Assembly (NCBI RefSeq): GCF_007741475.1
Contig: NZ_CP036261.1
Location: 4,031,798-4,095,797, forward strand
Origin: Rosistilla ulvae
Lineage (GTDB): Bacteria; Planctomycetota; Planctomycetia; Pirellulales; Pirellulaceae
DNA: 64,000 bases
Reading direction: 5' to 3'
The translations under genes were made by a program, and so were the position numbers. The notes below the pieces were generated by a model. That model was not told where the DNA came from and made no database searches. It saw nothing but the letters and a program-made list of their open reading frames with translations. Positions 21,686 through 30,485 of this stretch are shown here, in pieces (position 1 is the first letter of the stretch; the number at the start of each line of letters is the position of its first letter).

Positions 21686-22978
21686 CTAGATGTCCGCAGC
21701 GCACCAAGGACAACAGCTCCAAAATTCGCGAGACACGCCCCAACCACACGCTCGACATTTGTCCTTCGAACCTGTGAGCTTCCACACCCGTTGGACTGAG
21801 ACCTGACACCAGGGGCAGTATCGCATGAACGGCATCAACTGGCCACCACACGCTTCGTTCTCGCATGTGGTCGTGTAGCGTTTATCGGTAAACGAACGAG
21901 TCGACCCCAGTTCGAACTCCCCACCGAAACACCAGGGACAATAGGGCCAATCGAGTTTCATCCCCCCTTCGCAGCGCGGGCAGACCTGCGGGAAACGGGT
22001 TTCGCGGACATGCAGGGTTGGGTCCGAAGTGCACCAGGGACAGGCCACCATCGATTCGGCGACCGGGCCGCGGCACTTCTTGCACGTTCCGTTGACATCG
22101 ATCGATTTGCCGTAGTTCCGCAGGAATTGCTGATACCGCAGCGTCCGCCAATCGCGTCGGGTCTTCTTCTTTTTACCGGCGTTTGCCGTTGCCTCGTTGT
22201 TCAGGATCGCCCGCGATTTCAGCCGCCGAAAAACGCCCAGCATCTGCGTCGCATTGCGATAGCGGCGTTGCGGTTCCATCAGCAGCGACCGCCGCAGCAT
22301 CTCGACGAATTCGGGACTCACCCGGTCGCAAAGCGCGCGGTAATTGGGAGGCGGCCAGGAGAAGGGCCATTCGGGCAACTTACCGCTGAAGACTCGGTAG
22401 AGCACCAATCCCAATGAGAAAACATCGCTGCGAAAAGACGGTCGCCCCATCGCTTGTTCGGGGGCGATGTAGCCGACGGTTCCCGACCCCGACGCGCGAA
22501 GCGTCCGCAGCGCGATCTTGGCGATTCCAAAATCGGTCAACCGCAGATCCCCATTGGGAAACAAGACCATATTTTCCGGCTTGATATCGCAATGGATGAT
22601 CCGTCGCTCGTGGGCGTACGACACCGCCTCGAGCATCTGTTCGGCGTAACTGAGCCCCATCGACATCGACATCCGCTTCGTGATCCGATCGCCCAAGGTC
22701 TGTTCGGCCAGGGGAAACGCGAGCACAAAATGCCCTTCGATGAATTCGGCGTTCTTCAGCGTCAGGATATGCGGATGATCCAAAGAGGCCATCATCCGGA
22801 CCTCCTTGAGACACTCTTCCAACGTATCGGAACTCAAAGACTGCGAGTACGGGATCTTGAGCGCCACGCGAACACCTTCGATCGTGTCGAGCGCGCGATA
22901 AACACCAGCAAAGCCCCCTTCACCGAGCTTCTTCTCTATCTGGTATTTTCCGAGCTTCTGTCGAGACTTGATCATCAA
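21686..22978 (-). CDS. Ser/Thr protein kinase with four C-terminal zinc ribbons
   Basis: 430 aa. The Hanks-type kinase domain spans residues about 10-255: Gly-loop LGEGGFAGVY, VALK with K41, E59 on helix C, catalytic loop HCDIKPEN (129-136), DFG at 149-151 and APEQ at 172-175. Cys instead of Arg before the catalytic Asp makes it a non-RD kinase. After a lysine-rich linker (269-275) comes a Cys-rich region with eight Cys pairs (299/302, 313/316, 333/336, 347/350, 372/377, 388/391, 408/411, 423/426), enough for four zinc ribbons. Every second knuckle is CPWC. There is no transmembrane segment, so the ribbons probably bind a protein or nucleic-acid target in the cytoplasm. The neighbour PP2C gene is 27 nt downstream. 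Confidence 0.93.
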   Translation of the reverse strand: MMIKSRQKLGKYQIEKKLGEGGFAGVYRALDTIEGVRVALKIPYSQSLSSDTLEECLKEVRMMASLDHPHILTLKNAEFIEGHFVLAFPLAEQTLGDRITKRMSMSMGLSYAEQMLEAVSYAHERRIIHCDIKPENMVLFPNGDLRLTDFGIAKIALRTLRASGSGTVGYIAPEQAMGRPSFRSDVFSLGLVLYRVFSGKLPEWPFSWPPPNYRALCDRVSPEFVEMLRRSLLMEPQRRYRNATQMLGVFRRLKSRAILNNEATANAGKKKKTRRDWRTLRYQQFLRNYGKSIDVNGTCKKCRGPVAESMVACPWCTSDPTLHVRETRFPQVCPRCEGGMKLDWPYCPWCFGGEFELGSTRSFTDKRYTTTCENEACGGQLMPFMRYCPWCQVSVQRVWKLTGSKDKCRACGWGVSREFWSCCPWCAADI

Positions 22979-23158
22979 GGTGCACCGATCAAAGATCCAC
23001 GTCGCCTCGCGATAGACAATCGAACCGAGGAAACCGAGCGAACTAACTTCGAATGATACTCAACGCCTAGCATATCGCATCGACAACTTTCCGAAACCGT
23101 ATGCAAATCATCATCGCGCCAACGCCACGACACGGGGCGAGCCCGGGCGTCGCGATGG

Positions 23159-26100
23159 CTAACGATTGCCGAACAGTTTCTGCAAGCCTCGCGAGAGTTC
23201 CTTCTGCAGCGCGTTTTTCGCCGTCTCTTCCAACGCCTTGGTTCCCAAACGGGTCAGCGATTCCTGAACCCCGCGTGAATCGAGGCTGGGGCGGCTGAAC
23301 GTCCCATCGATTGGAATCTGGAACGTCTGGCCAATCATTCCCGCCTTCTGCATATCGCCGCCCGCCCAAGCTGCTTCGATCGGGATCTGAGCGTTCAATT
23401 CCAAGCGTCCGTCAAGCGACGCGCTGCCGCTGGAAACGACTTGCACGTCGTCCAATTGCATCATCAAACGTTGATGCGTGACGACGCCGTTTTCCATTAC
23501 GAAATCGACCGATTGGGCGGGCAGTTCGATCCACTGTCGACCCGCGGTCAGCGGCTTGCTTCCACCCAGCGAGGAAAACTGGCCGATCACGCCAACGACG
23601 CTGTTTGCGATCGGGCCGGGCCCGACCTGGGCTTGGTCGATTCCCAGGCGGCCGTTGATTTTGTTTCGCGCCGGTTCCATCGGATAGATCATCGCATGGT
23701 CGATCTCCAAATTGAACGTTCCATTGACGTCCGTTGCGTCGGCCAACAGCGGAGCGACATACTTCAACCACGTCCGCGTCATCTCGGTTTCCAGTTGAAC
23801 CCCTTCGGCAATCAACCCCGGTGCGGGTTGGATCCAGATCGGGTCGTCGCTGTAACTGGCTTTTCCAGCCAGATTCAAACGCCCTTTGGTCAATTGAATC
23901 GTCGTCGGTGCGATCTCGATCTGGCCGGCGGCAGCTTTCACTGGAATCGATGCCGCACCGATCTCGACTCCCGCGATCGTCGCAGAATCCCAAGCCAATG
24001 TTCCCGACGCCACGACGTCGGCCGGATCGTCACCGTGCATCCGGAATTGCAGATCGATCGGACCTTCGCTGGTCCCGGTCATCTGAATCGGCTGGCCGAT
24101 CAAATCTTGCAGCCGCCGGGCGATCTCATCGCTGCGCAGCCGGGCCGGCCCGGAAACCGAAAACACGCTGTCGGTGGCGTCAGATCGGTACTTCCCCGCC
24201 AGTGTCGCATCGAGCCACTGGGTCGTAATCTTCAATTCCTCCGCGTCGATCGCACCATCGGCTTCGCCATACTGAACCAATCCAACCAACTTTAGATTGG
24301 GCTCGCGCCACAGCGATTCGGTGTTGGCTTGCAGAGGGATCGCTTGCTGAACGTTGTTCATATCGACCGAACCCGAAACGCCAACATCTTGCAGCAGTTC
24401 CAGGTTATCGCCGCTGGCGTCGACATTCGCCTTCCATACGCCATCGCTGCCGCGGACGCTGGCCCGCCCTTCGACAGTACCTTTGAACTGATAAGTGCTC
24501 GCTTCGACCGCCGGCTGCGGTGCAAAACTGGTCAATTGGATCGGTTGGAATCTGCCAGCGATATCACCGCTCGATTGCCGCAACCGTTCGATGTCAGCTC
24601 GCCAAGCGACTTCGAGTTCGCTGATACCGGCCGGCCGATAGTCTCCCTGGACGTTCAGCGCCGCGGCATTTCCCTGCGCGGTGAACGACCGAATCGAAAT
24701 CGGATCCATCGCCATCGGCAACTTGCCGTCGAAGGTCATCTTCAGTGTCGATTGGCTGTACCGAGCCCCCGACCACGCAACGGCGGGTTGTTCCATCGCG
24801 ACGCTGGCCGCCCGCAAAACGCCGTCGCCCATCGCGATATCGGCGTGCAGCGTTGCGTCGAACTGCCCCTCAGCCGCTCCCATCTCGGTTGGCAACCAAG
24901 GCCTCAGCAGACTGACGACCGCCGCGATCCGTCCCTTGCCGACCGCCTTGATCGGCAACAGGGTATTGGCGCTGGGGTTGTCGATCGGTTGTTCCAAGGC
25001 GATGTCCCACGTTTGCGAAGCGTTCCGCAACGTGACGCCCGCTTGATTCAAACGAGCCAGGTGGTCAACGGCCCAAACACCGATCGCACCGACTTTGAAA
25101 TCGACCGATGGTTCGCGAATCGATTCACCGCCAGGCAGTCCGATCACCAACTTGGCCGCCGTCGCTTGGCCGTCCAATCGCCACAGCCCATCCTGTTCGG
25201 CGGTCCATCGAATGCTGCCCGACGTGCTGCCGCCGAGTTCGGTTTCGGAAAGGTCGATCAACGGTGACAGCATTCCCGCCAATCGGCCCAGGTCGACGTT
25301 GAATTCGGCTTGCCCATTCCGCAGATCACCGCTGCCCGTTGCGTTGGCGAACATGCTGCGAATCTGCAACCGTTCCGCCATGATCCAAGCTCCCGAAGGT
25401 CGCGCGGCCAATTGAATCGTCATCGGTTCGATCTGCAACGGTCGCCCAAACGATGTCGCTCGGATCGGATCGGATTCCAAATCGATGTTCGTTATAAATC
25501 CGGTCGCGTCCTGAACGCCGCTGAGACTGCCGCGCAACATCGCCGATTCGATCGAAGCGTTTTCGCGCAGCGGCAGCAGGCCCGGAGCCGCCCGGGTCAA
25601 CCTTGCCAAGTCGATTTCCAGGCCAGCCGTTCCGGTGAGCGCTTCCAACCAAGCAAATGGATTTTCGTCAAGCGGCTGGTTCGCGTCCGATTCGGCGAGT
25701 CGGAAGGTGCCGTTCAAATCGGCAACGCCCACATCGCTGCTCAAACGCAAACCGATGCCTTGCAGATGCGTGGCGGTATATAAAAACGAACCTTCCAAAC
25801 GAGCCGTTTGAATGGCCCACAGGCTGTCGGACAAACGCGGGTCGCCGACCTGAAGATCGCGGAACTGCAAGCTGCGAAAGTCGCCGCGCATCGCGCCGCT
25901 GGCGTCGAACGTCAACCGCAGCGAGCCTTCTGCAACGCCAGCGACATATTGCGGCGCAATGCCATCGTTGGTTGGAAACCGCGTCGCCAGAAGTTTAGCG
26001 ATCGACATCGGCAGCGCCGCCAGATTCGTATCGATCTGCAACGCGCTGGCACCGTCGGCGGTCGACCCGCTCAAACGCAATTCGACTCTGCCCGGGCTGG

Positions 26101-26773
26101 CTTGCGGATCGATCAACGACATCGCAACGTCACCGCGGGGAAGATCGCCGGTGAATTCAAGGTCGGCCGAAACATCGGCGAGCTTCCACTGCTCGCCGGT
26201 CGGCGCATTGATCAATACCGCCTCTGCATCGCGGACGACGATCTTGAACGTCGGCGATTGGCCCGGGCCCGATGGGGAAGCGTCGGACGATTCAGGCTGC
26301 GACGGCGCCGAACTGTCAAACGCAGCGAGGTCTTGTTCCAAGCTGGTGGTCCCCGAATCGACAGACAATTGGCTGCGCAGCCCGGTCGCTTGGACGGTCC
26401 CGTAATCGGAGCGTCCCGAGATCAAATCGATCAACGTGACTTCGGTTTCGATCCGGGACGCGGTCAACCGCGTCTGTCCGCTGGGACCAACCAATTCCAA
26501 ATCGTCCAACCGCAGCGGCGTCAGCCATCCCAGCCGAATCCCATACGCTTTGGCTTCCCAACCGTACGCTTTTGCATTGCTGCCCAACAACGAATCGGCG
26601 ATCGGAGAATTGCAGACGATCGAAGGACCAGCCGCGACGACCAGCACGATCGTAAAAACAAACACTCCAAAAGCGAATCGGTTCCGCATTCGGCGTCGCT
26701 GACGCACTTGATCGGTCCGCCGACGCGATGATTCCAACGCGTCGTCCATGTCGTTATCGATGCCTTGCACCAC
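23159..26773 (-). CDS. Large AsmA/TamB-like envelope protein
   Basis: 1204 aa from a GTG with AGGAGG exactly 6 nt upstream (an ATG 8 codons in is possible). A basic cytoplasmic N-terminus (RRRTDQVRQRRRMRNR) precedes a single transmembrane helix at about 31-52. The rest is a very long, repetitive beta-rich region of alternating hydrophobic strands (many LDGRLELNAQIPI-like and LNLAGKASY-like segments), as in AsmA, TamB and DUF748 proteins that bridge the periplasm and move lipids or assist outer-membrane assembly. The C-terminus matches the AsmA-type LNAQIPIEAAW...PIDGTFSRP pattern before a final amphipathic helix. It is divergent from cutA across a 167-bp region. The family call is by pattern only. 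Confidence 0.78.
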   Translation of the reverse strand: MVQGIDNDMDDALESSRRRTDQVRQRRRMRNRFAFGVFVFTIVLVVAAGPSIVCNSPIADSLLGSNAKAYGWEAKAYGIRLGWLTPLRLDDLELVGPSGQTRLTASRIETEVTLIDLISGRSDYGTVQATGLRSQLSVDSGTTSLEQDLAAFDSSAPSQPESSDASPSGPGQSPTFKIVVRDAEAVLINAPTGEQWKLADVSADLEFTGDLPRGDVAMSLIDPQASPGRVELRLSGSTADGASALQIDTNLAALPMSIAKLLATRFPTNDGIAPQYVAGVAEGSLRLTFDASGAMRGDFRSLQFRDLQVGDPRLSDSLWAIQTARLEGSFLYTATHLQGIGLRLSSDVGVADLNGTFRLAESDANQPLDENPFAWLEALTGTAGLEIDLARLTRAAPGLLPLRENASIESAMLRGSLSGVQDATGFITNIDLESDPIRATSFGRPLQIEPMTIQLAARPSGAWIMAERLQIRSMFANATGSGDLRNGQAEFNVDLGRLAGMLSPLIDLSETELGGSTSGSIRWTAEQDGLWRLDGQATAAKLVIGLPGGESIREPSVDFKVGAIGVWAVDHLARLNQAGVTLRNASQTWDIALEQPIDNPSANTLLPIKAVGKGRIAAVVSLLRPWLPTEMGAAEGQFDATLHADIAMGDGVLRAASVAMEQPAVAWSGARYSQSTLKMTFDGKLPMAMDPISIRSFTAQGNAAALNVQGDYRPAGISELEVAWRADIERLRQSSGDIAGRFQPIQLTSFAPQPAVEASTYQFKGTVEGRASVRGSDGVWKANVDASGDNLELLQDVGVSGSVDMNNVQQAIPLQANTESLWREPNLKLVGLVQYGEADGAIDAEELKITTQWLDATLAGKYRSDATDSVFSVSGPARLRSDEIARRLQDLIGQPIQMTGTSEGPIDLQFRMHGDDPADVVASGTLAWDSATIAGVEIGAASIPVKAAAGQIEIAPTTIQLTKGRLNLAGKASYSDDPIWIQPAPGLIAEGVQLETEMTRTWLKYVAPLLADATDVNGTFNLEIDHAMIYPMEPARNKINGRLGIDQAQVGPGPIANSVVGVIGQFSSLGGSKPLTAGRQWIELPAQSVDFVMENGVVTHQRLMMQLDDVQVVSSGSASLDGRLELNAQIPIEAAWAGGDMQKAGMIGQTFQIPIDGTFSRPSLDSRGVQESLTRLGTKALEETAKNALQKELSRGLQKLFGNR

Positions 26774-26884
26774 GAGCCTCCTGCTCCATCGGAATCCGAT
26801 GCGTCAAACCCCACCGCGGCTCATCTGCCCAGGCCTAGCGTTTGTTGTTTGCGCACGAGCTACCTATCATTACGAAAAGACCGC

Positions 26885-26902
26885 CGATTCTAAACAGAAT
26901 CG
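26885..26902. promoter_or_regulatory. Perfect 7-bp inverted repeat in the AsmA-like/cutA divergent promoter region
   Basis: CGATTCT and AGAATCG flank a 4-nt AAAC spacer. On the minus strand the left arm reads TTTAGAATCG, containing TAGAAT, a good -10 hexamer for the AsmA-like gene. It could be an operator shared by both genes or simply a promoter element; no U-tract follows, so a terminator is unlikely. Confidence 0.4.
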
Positions 26903-26940
26903 CGGCCCCAACCCAACATCATTCTGGGAGTTGATATCAA

Positions 26941-27258
26941 TTGGAAGGTTTTCTGCAAATCACCACGACGACGGCCAGCGAAGCGGAGGCGACGGCGATC
27001 GCGGCACGCTTGATCGAACTGCGTTACGCTGCGTGCGTCCAGGTCGAGGGGCCGATCGCCAGCCACTACCGTTGGGACGGGAGCGTTCACTGCGAGCCAG
27101 AATTCCGGTTGAGCATCAAGACCGTCGGCTCGCGGCTGGCCGATGTGGAGCGGTTGATCGAGGAACTGCATTCGTATCAGCAACCTGAAATCATCGCTGT
27201 CCCGATCGTCGCCGGAGCGGCGGGATACCTGGACTGGATCACCGAACAGACGCGTTAG
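26941..27258 (+). CDS. cutA: CutA1-type divalent-cation tolerance protein
   Basis: 105 aa from a TTG with GGGAG about 9 nt upstream, matching the 105-115 aa of the family. Family features are clear: an N-terminal strand FLQITTTTASEAEATAIAARLIE, the AACVQVEGPIASHYRWDGSV segment, E-FRLSIKT, and C-terminal EIIAVPIVAGAAGYLDWI. CutA1 forms very stable trimers and binds copper or other divalent ions; the physiological role is debated. It stands alone between the AsmA-like gene and the UvrC-like gene. Confidence 0.93.
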   Translation: MEGFLQITTTTASEAEATAIAARLIELRYAACVQVEGPIASHYRWDGSVHCEPEFRLSIKTVGSRLADVERLIEELHSYQQPEIIAVPIVAGAAGYLDWITEQTR

Positions 27259-27385
27259 GCTCACCGGCCCCCAGGATTCCCAGGGTTGGTCGCGTCGTTG
27301 GAAGTGCTAGAATTCCGGGGGCATCCGAAGTCGTCGGCCTCGACGGCACATCAATCAGGATTGCGGGCTAGTCACCCGTGGACAA

Positions 27386-28591
27386 ATGGATTTGCATCGA
27401 TACCCCGAACGATTTGAAGGCTTTGGGCCCAATCCACTGGACCCGTTGGGACCGCGCACGACGCACCAAGTCGTTGCGGCGACCAACGTCCAACTGCGAT
27501 CACTCGTTCGCCAACAGTGTCCCAAATCGCCCGGCATCTACGGAATGTTGGATCGCCGCGGGCAATTGATCTACGTCGGCAAATCAAAGCGATTGCGAAC
27601 GCGCCTGCTCTCCTACTTCAGCCCTCGCAATGCGGAAGAGAAGGCGGGACGCATCATCCAGGGATCGCAAACGATCCTGTGGGAATCGCAGCCGAGTGAA
27701 TTTGCGGCGCTGTTGCGCGAACAGCAACTGATCCGCCGTTGGACACCGCGATGGAACGTTCAAGAGATCCCCAAACGGCAACGCCCGGTCTATCTCTGCT
27801 TGGGCGGCGCTCCGGCTCCCTATTTCTTCTTAGACAGAATGCCGCCGGCCGATGTTGTCGCCAGCGAGGGTCCGTTCATGGGGGCGGGCAAGATGCAGCG
27901 AGCGGTCGATGCGTTGAACAACTTCTTTCGCTTGCGCGATTGCAGCAGCAAACAAGAACTCTATTTCGCCGATCAATTGCAACTGTTCGAACTTCAACAG
28001 CGGCCGGGCTGTTTGCGATTTGAAATCGGGCGCTGCAGCGGGCCCTGCGTGGGGCAATGCACGCGCCGCCAATACGATCAACAGGTTGCCGAAGCGGAGA
28101 GCTTTTTGGATGGTTTTCACGCCGCACCTCTAGAAGCGATCCGCGAAACGATCCAACGCGCCGCAAAGGGGCAGCAATACGAATTGGCGGCCCGGATGAG
28201 CCGCGATCTGCTCGCTCTGGAATTCCTGCATCGCAAGCTGATGTTTCTGGCGGCGGCGCGGCGCAAATACACCTTCATCTACGCAGTGCCGGGAGAGCAC
28301 GATACGCCGGACGAACCAGCCCCGCGTGGCGTCTGGTATTTGATTCGGCGCGGAGAAGTGTGCGAATCGATTGTCGCCCCGCGATGCCCCGAAGAATACC
28401 AACGGGCTCGACAACGGGTCGCTCATTGGAAGCGAGTCCTCGCCGATCCCGAGAACCATCGCGCGGCGAGCCCGTTTCCGTTCACTCTTTCACTGGTGGC
28501 GAACTGGCTGCGAAAACAGCCGCAAGAACTCGAACGGACCTTTCACCCATCGGAGGCCGGGCGTCGCTATCGCGCCCTGGCCCGCGTGTGA
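27386..28591 (+). CDS. UvrC N-terminal-half / Cho-like GIY-YIG nuclease
   Basis: 401 aa. It has a GIY-YIG nuclease domain (GIY 50-52, YVG 63-65, the conserved Arg in RLRTRLL, and Glu in SEFAALLREQQLI about 105), then the UvrC cysteine cluster CLRFEIGRCSGPCVGQC (209-225), and a UVR-like helical pair (about 250-282) of the type that contacts UvrB. It stops where UvrC (about 610 aa) would begin its RNase H-like 5'-incision domain, and it lacks helix-hairpin-helix motifs. It therefore resembles E. coli Cho, which makes only the 3' incision in nucleotide excision repair, but is longer by a C-terminal region without known motif. A full UvrC is presumably elsewhere. No strong ribosome site precedes the ATG. 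Confidence 0.88.
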   Translation: MDLHRYPERFEGFGPNPLDPLGPRTTHQVVAATNVQLRSLVRQQCPKSPGIYGMLDRRGQLIYVGKSKRLRTRLLSYFSPRNAEEKAGRIIQGSQTILWESQPSEFAALLREQQLIRRWTPRWNVQEIPKRQRPVYLCLGGAPAPYFFLDRMPPADVVASEGPFMGAGKMQRAVDALNNFFRLRDCSSKQELYFADQLQLFELQQRPGCLRFEIGRCSGPCVGQCTRRQYDQQVAEAESFLDGFHAAPLEAIRETIQRAAKGQQYELAARMSRDLLALEFLHRKLMFLAAARRKYTFIYAVPGEHDTPDEPAPRGVWYLIRRGEVCESIVAPRCPEEYQRARQRVAHWKRVLADPENHRAASPFPFTLSLVANWLRKQPQELERTFHPSEAGRRYRALARV

Positions 28592-28615
28592 TCGCTCCAT
28601 CGTCGACGGGGCGCC

Positions 28616-28635
28616 CGAGGCGAAGATTCGCCCCG
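28616..28635. terminator. Hairpin between convergent uvrC-like and pfk genes
   Basis: CGAGGCGAA pairs with TTCGCCCCG around a 2-nt loop, 8 of 9 pairs (one A:C mismatch). It lies in the 66-bp gap between convergent stop codons. There is no T-run, so termination activity is only plausible. Confidence 0.4.
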
Positions 28636-28657
28636 AGCTGATGAATCGCGGGACGGA

Positions 28658-29929
28658 TCAATCGTCGATGCAAGTTTCCAAGAAGCGAGCCAGCTTGTAG
28701 AAGTCGCTGTCGCGTTCGATGAATCGTACCTTGGTAACCAGGGTTTGCGGGTCGACCAATTTATCGAAGGGAACGAAGTGTAGGTCCAACTGTCCCGAAA
28801 CCGAAACCATCACACCATTCAATTTTTCTTCGTTGAGGGCGCGGTAGGCACCAACCCCTAATTGCGAACCGAGCATTACATCGAAGGCATGCGGCGGAGC
28901 GCAACGGCATTCGTAGCCGAGTTGCAATCCGTTGACTTTGCGTGTCTTTCCGGTCCGCTCTTCATAACGACGTGCCAACAGGCCCGAGATCATCGATCCG
29001 AGATTGATCTGAGCGATCGCGATATGGCCGTGCTCGTCGCGATCGATCCCTTCCAAATTTTTACTTGGGAGGAATTCAGCCAAACCTTCGGCGATCACGA
29101 TCACGCCATACTCGCGTCCTTGGCGTTCGCGAGCCAACATCATGTCGACCATGCGGTCGATGACGCGGTCGATTTCCATCACCGGGCGAGTCTCTCCGGT
29201 ATCGGCGTTGACAACTTCTTCGCCCCGCAGGCTGCCGGCGATGTCTTCGACCGACAAAACCATGCTCGCTTCGCCCGCGATCGCGGCACCGTAAGCCAAC
29301 CAACCGGCGCTGCGGCCCATCGCCTCACAGATAAAGTAGGCGCGACCGGCCGAAGCGTCGTAGTTCAGGTTGCGAATCTCTTCGGCCAACGTTTCGACAG
29401 CGGTGAAGTAACCAAAAGTAAAATCGATGCCCATGTAATCGTTGTCGATCGTCTTCGGCAGATGCACGACAGGGAAACGCTTGGCGTCTTCTGGCAAACG
29501 ATCTTGGAACATCTTGATCTTGTTCGCGGTTTTCAGCGTGTCGTCGCCGCCGATCGAGATCAACGCATCGACGCCCAACGAGCTCAGTCCTTCGTAGACG
29601 CGGCGGAGAGGTGCCGACAATTCAGCGTCGTCGAGATGCTCTGGACTAGAGACATGCTTTCCAGGGTTGGTCCGCGCCGTGCCGATCATGATCCCGCGAC
29701 TGGTCCGAGCGTGCGCCAGCATCTCATGGGTGAACTTGATGTAATCGACACCTTCACGCATCGGCCCCGCCGCGGTGTATTCAGCCAATCGGCTATAGCC
29801 GTGCTTGATGCCGACGACCTCAATGCCCTCTTTCAAAAACGACTGAGCAGCGGTTGCGATCACGGAATTGGCAGCTGGTGCGGGCCCGCCGGCGAACAGG
29901 ATGGCGACGCGTTTGATTTCTTGTGACAT
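28658..29929 (-). CDS. pfp: Pyrophosphate-dependent 6-phosphofructokinase
   Basis: 423 aa. It is a phosphofructokinase-fold enzyme converting fructose 6-phosphate to the 1,6-bisphosphate in glycolysis (reversible with PPi). Phosphoryl-donor residues point to PPi: GGDDT (ATP enzymes have GGDG) and LPKTIDND with Lys where ATP enzymes have Gly. Other motifs are ILFAGGPAPAANSVI, TSRGIMIGTARTNPG, MGRSAGWLAYGAA and the substrate-binding LGYECRCAPPHAFDVMLGSQLG. Length agrees with the about 400-aa group rather than the 320-aa ATP enzymes. It is monocistronic, with a TAGAAT hexamer about 107 nt upstream on its strand. An alternative is an ATP enzyme of the same clade, judged less likely. Confidence 0.9.
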   Translation of the reverse strand: MSQEIKRVAILFAGGPAPAANSVIATAAQSFLKEGIEVVGIKHGYSRLAEYTAAGPMREGVDYIKFTHEMLAHARTSRGIMIGTARTNPGKHVSSPEHLDDAELSAPLRRVYEGLSSLGVDALISIGGDDTLKTANKIKMFQDRLPEDAKRFPVVHLPKTIDNDYMGIDFTFGYFTAVETLAEEIRNLNYDASAGRAYFICEAMGRSAGWLAYGAAIAGEASMVLSVEDIAGSLRGEEVVNADTGETRPVMEIDRVIDRMVDMMLARERQGREYGVIVIAEGLAEFLPSKNLEGIDRDEHGHIAIAQINLGSMISGLLARRYEERTGKTRKVNGLQLGYECRCAPPHAFDVMLGSQLGVGAYRALNEEKLNGVMVSVSGQLDLHFVPFDKLVDPQTLVTKVRFIERDSDFYKLARFLETCIDD

Positions 29930-30485
29930 GGAAAGAGTGCCTGAATCGGTTCGATAGGTGTTTGTTGGGTAAGCGGCCAGCCGATTGCTGGCAATTCACG
30001 AATTCGCTTCGCTGGCAAACCAGGAATAGGGCTAGATTCTAAGGCTCCGCGGCAAATCGGCAACGCCCGTTGCTCGGCTCCGTCGGGGAGGATCGGCGAG
30101 GAACAAGACGTCTTTAGAAAGTGCGGCCAAGCAACGGCAAGGATTTCCTGCTCGCCCCGGAGCGACAGGCGTGCTGTTCTCCCCAAGCGAACGCTGCCGC
30201 GCCCCCATCCAAGCAGGAAGATCTCCCTGGCAACCGGTTTGTACACTAGATGTCCGTCGGCAGAGCACAATGAATCCGATCATCCGCACAATCGTTAAAC
30301 CTAGCCTGGCCAACGCAAGAGTCGTCACAAGATAGAGACTTAAACCAATTTTTCGTTCAAGTACTTGGGTGAATGTACACCTGCTGTATAAGATGGCTGG
30401 ACGGAACCCTCGGGCTGATACCGCCTCTCCTCTGCCGGTCGCAATCGACCACCGCCCCCAAATTCACGCTAGACGGCTGCGAATT
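29930..30485. other. 556-bp divergent intergenic region (pfk / Wzc-like kinase)
   Basis: It holds the pfk upstream region on the left and a candidate sigma-70-type promoter for the Wzc-like gene on the right, plus a CAAGTACTTG palindrome at 30358-30367. Between about 30050 and 30330 I see no convincing ORF, RNA gene or repeat. Confidence 0.5.
30365..30392 (+). promoter_or_regulatory. Candidate promoter of the Wzc-like gene
   Basis: TTGGGT (30365-30370) and TATAAG (30387-30392) are separated by 16 nt, roughly 95 nt upstream of the preferred start. A 10-bp palindrome, CAAGTACTTG, overlaps the -35 region and could be an operator. Confidence 0.4.

Noticed and set aside
20840-22978. Kinase plus PP2C as a TerY-P tellurite/defence triad
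   Set aside because: No vWA (TerY) gene is present in the window; kept only as a resemblance.
26885-26902. Inverted repeat as a terminator
   Set aside because: It lies between divergent, not convergent, genes and has no T-run; better seen as promoter/operator DNA.
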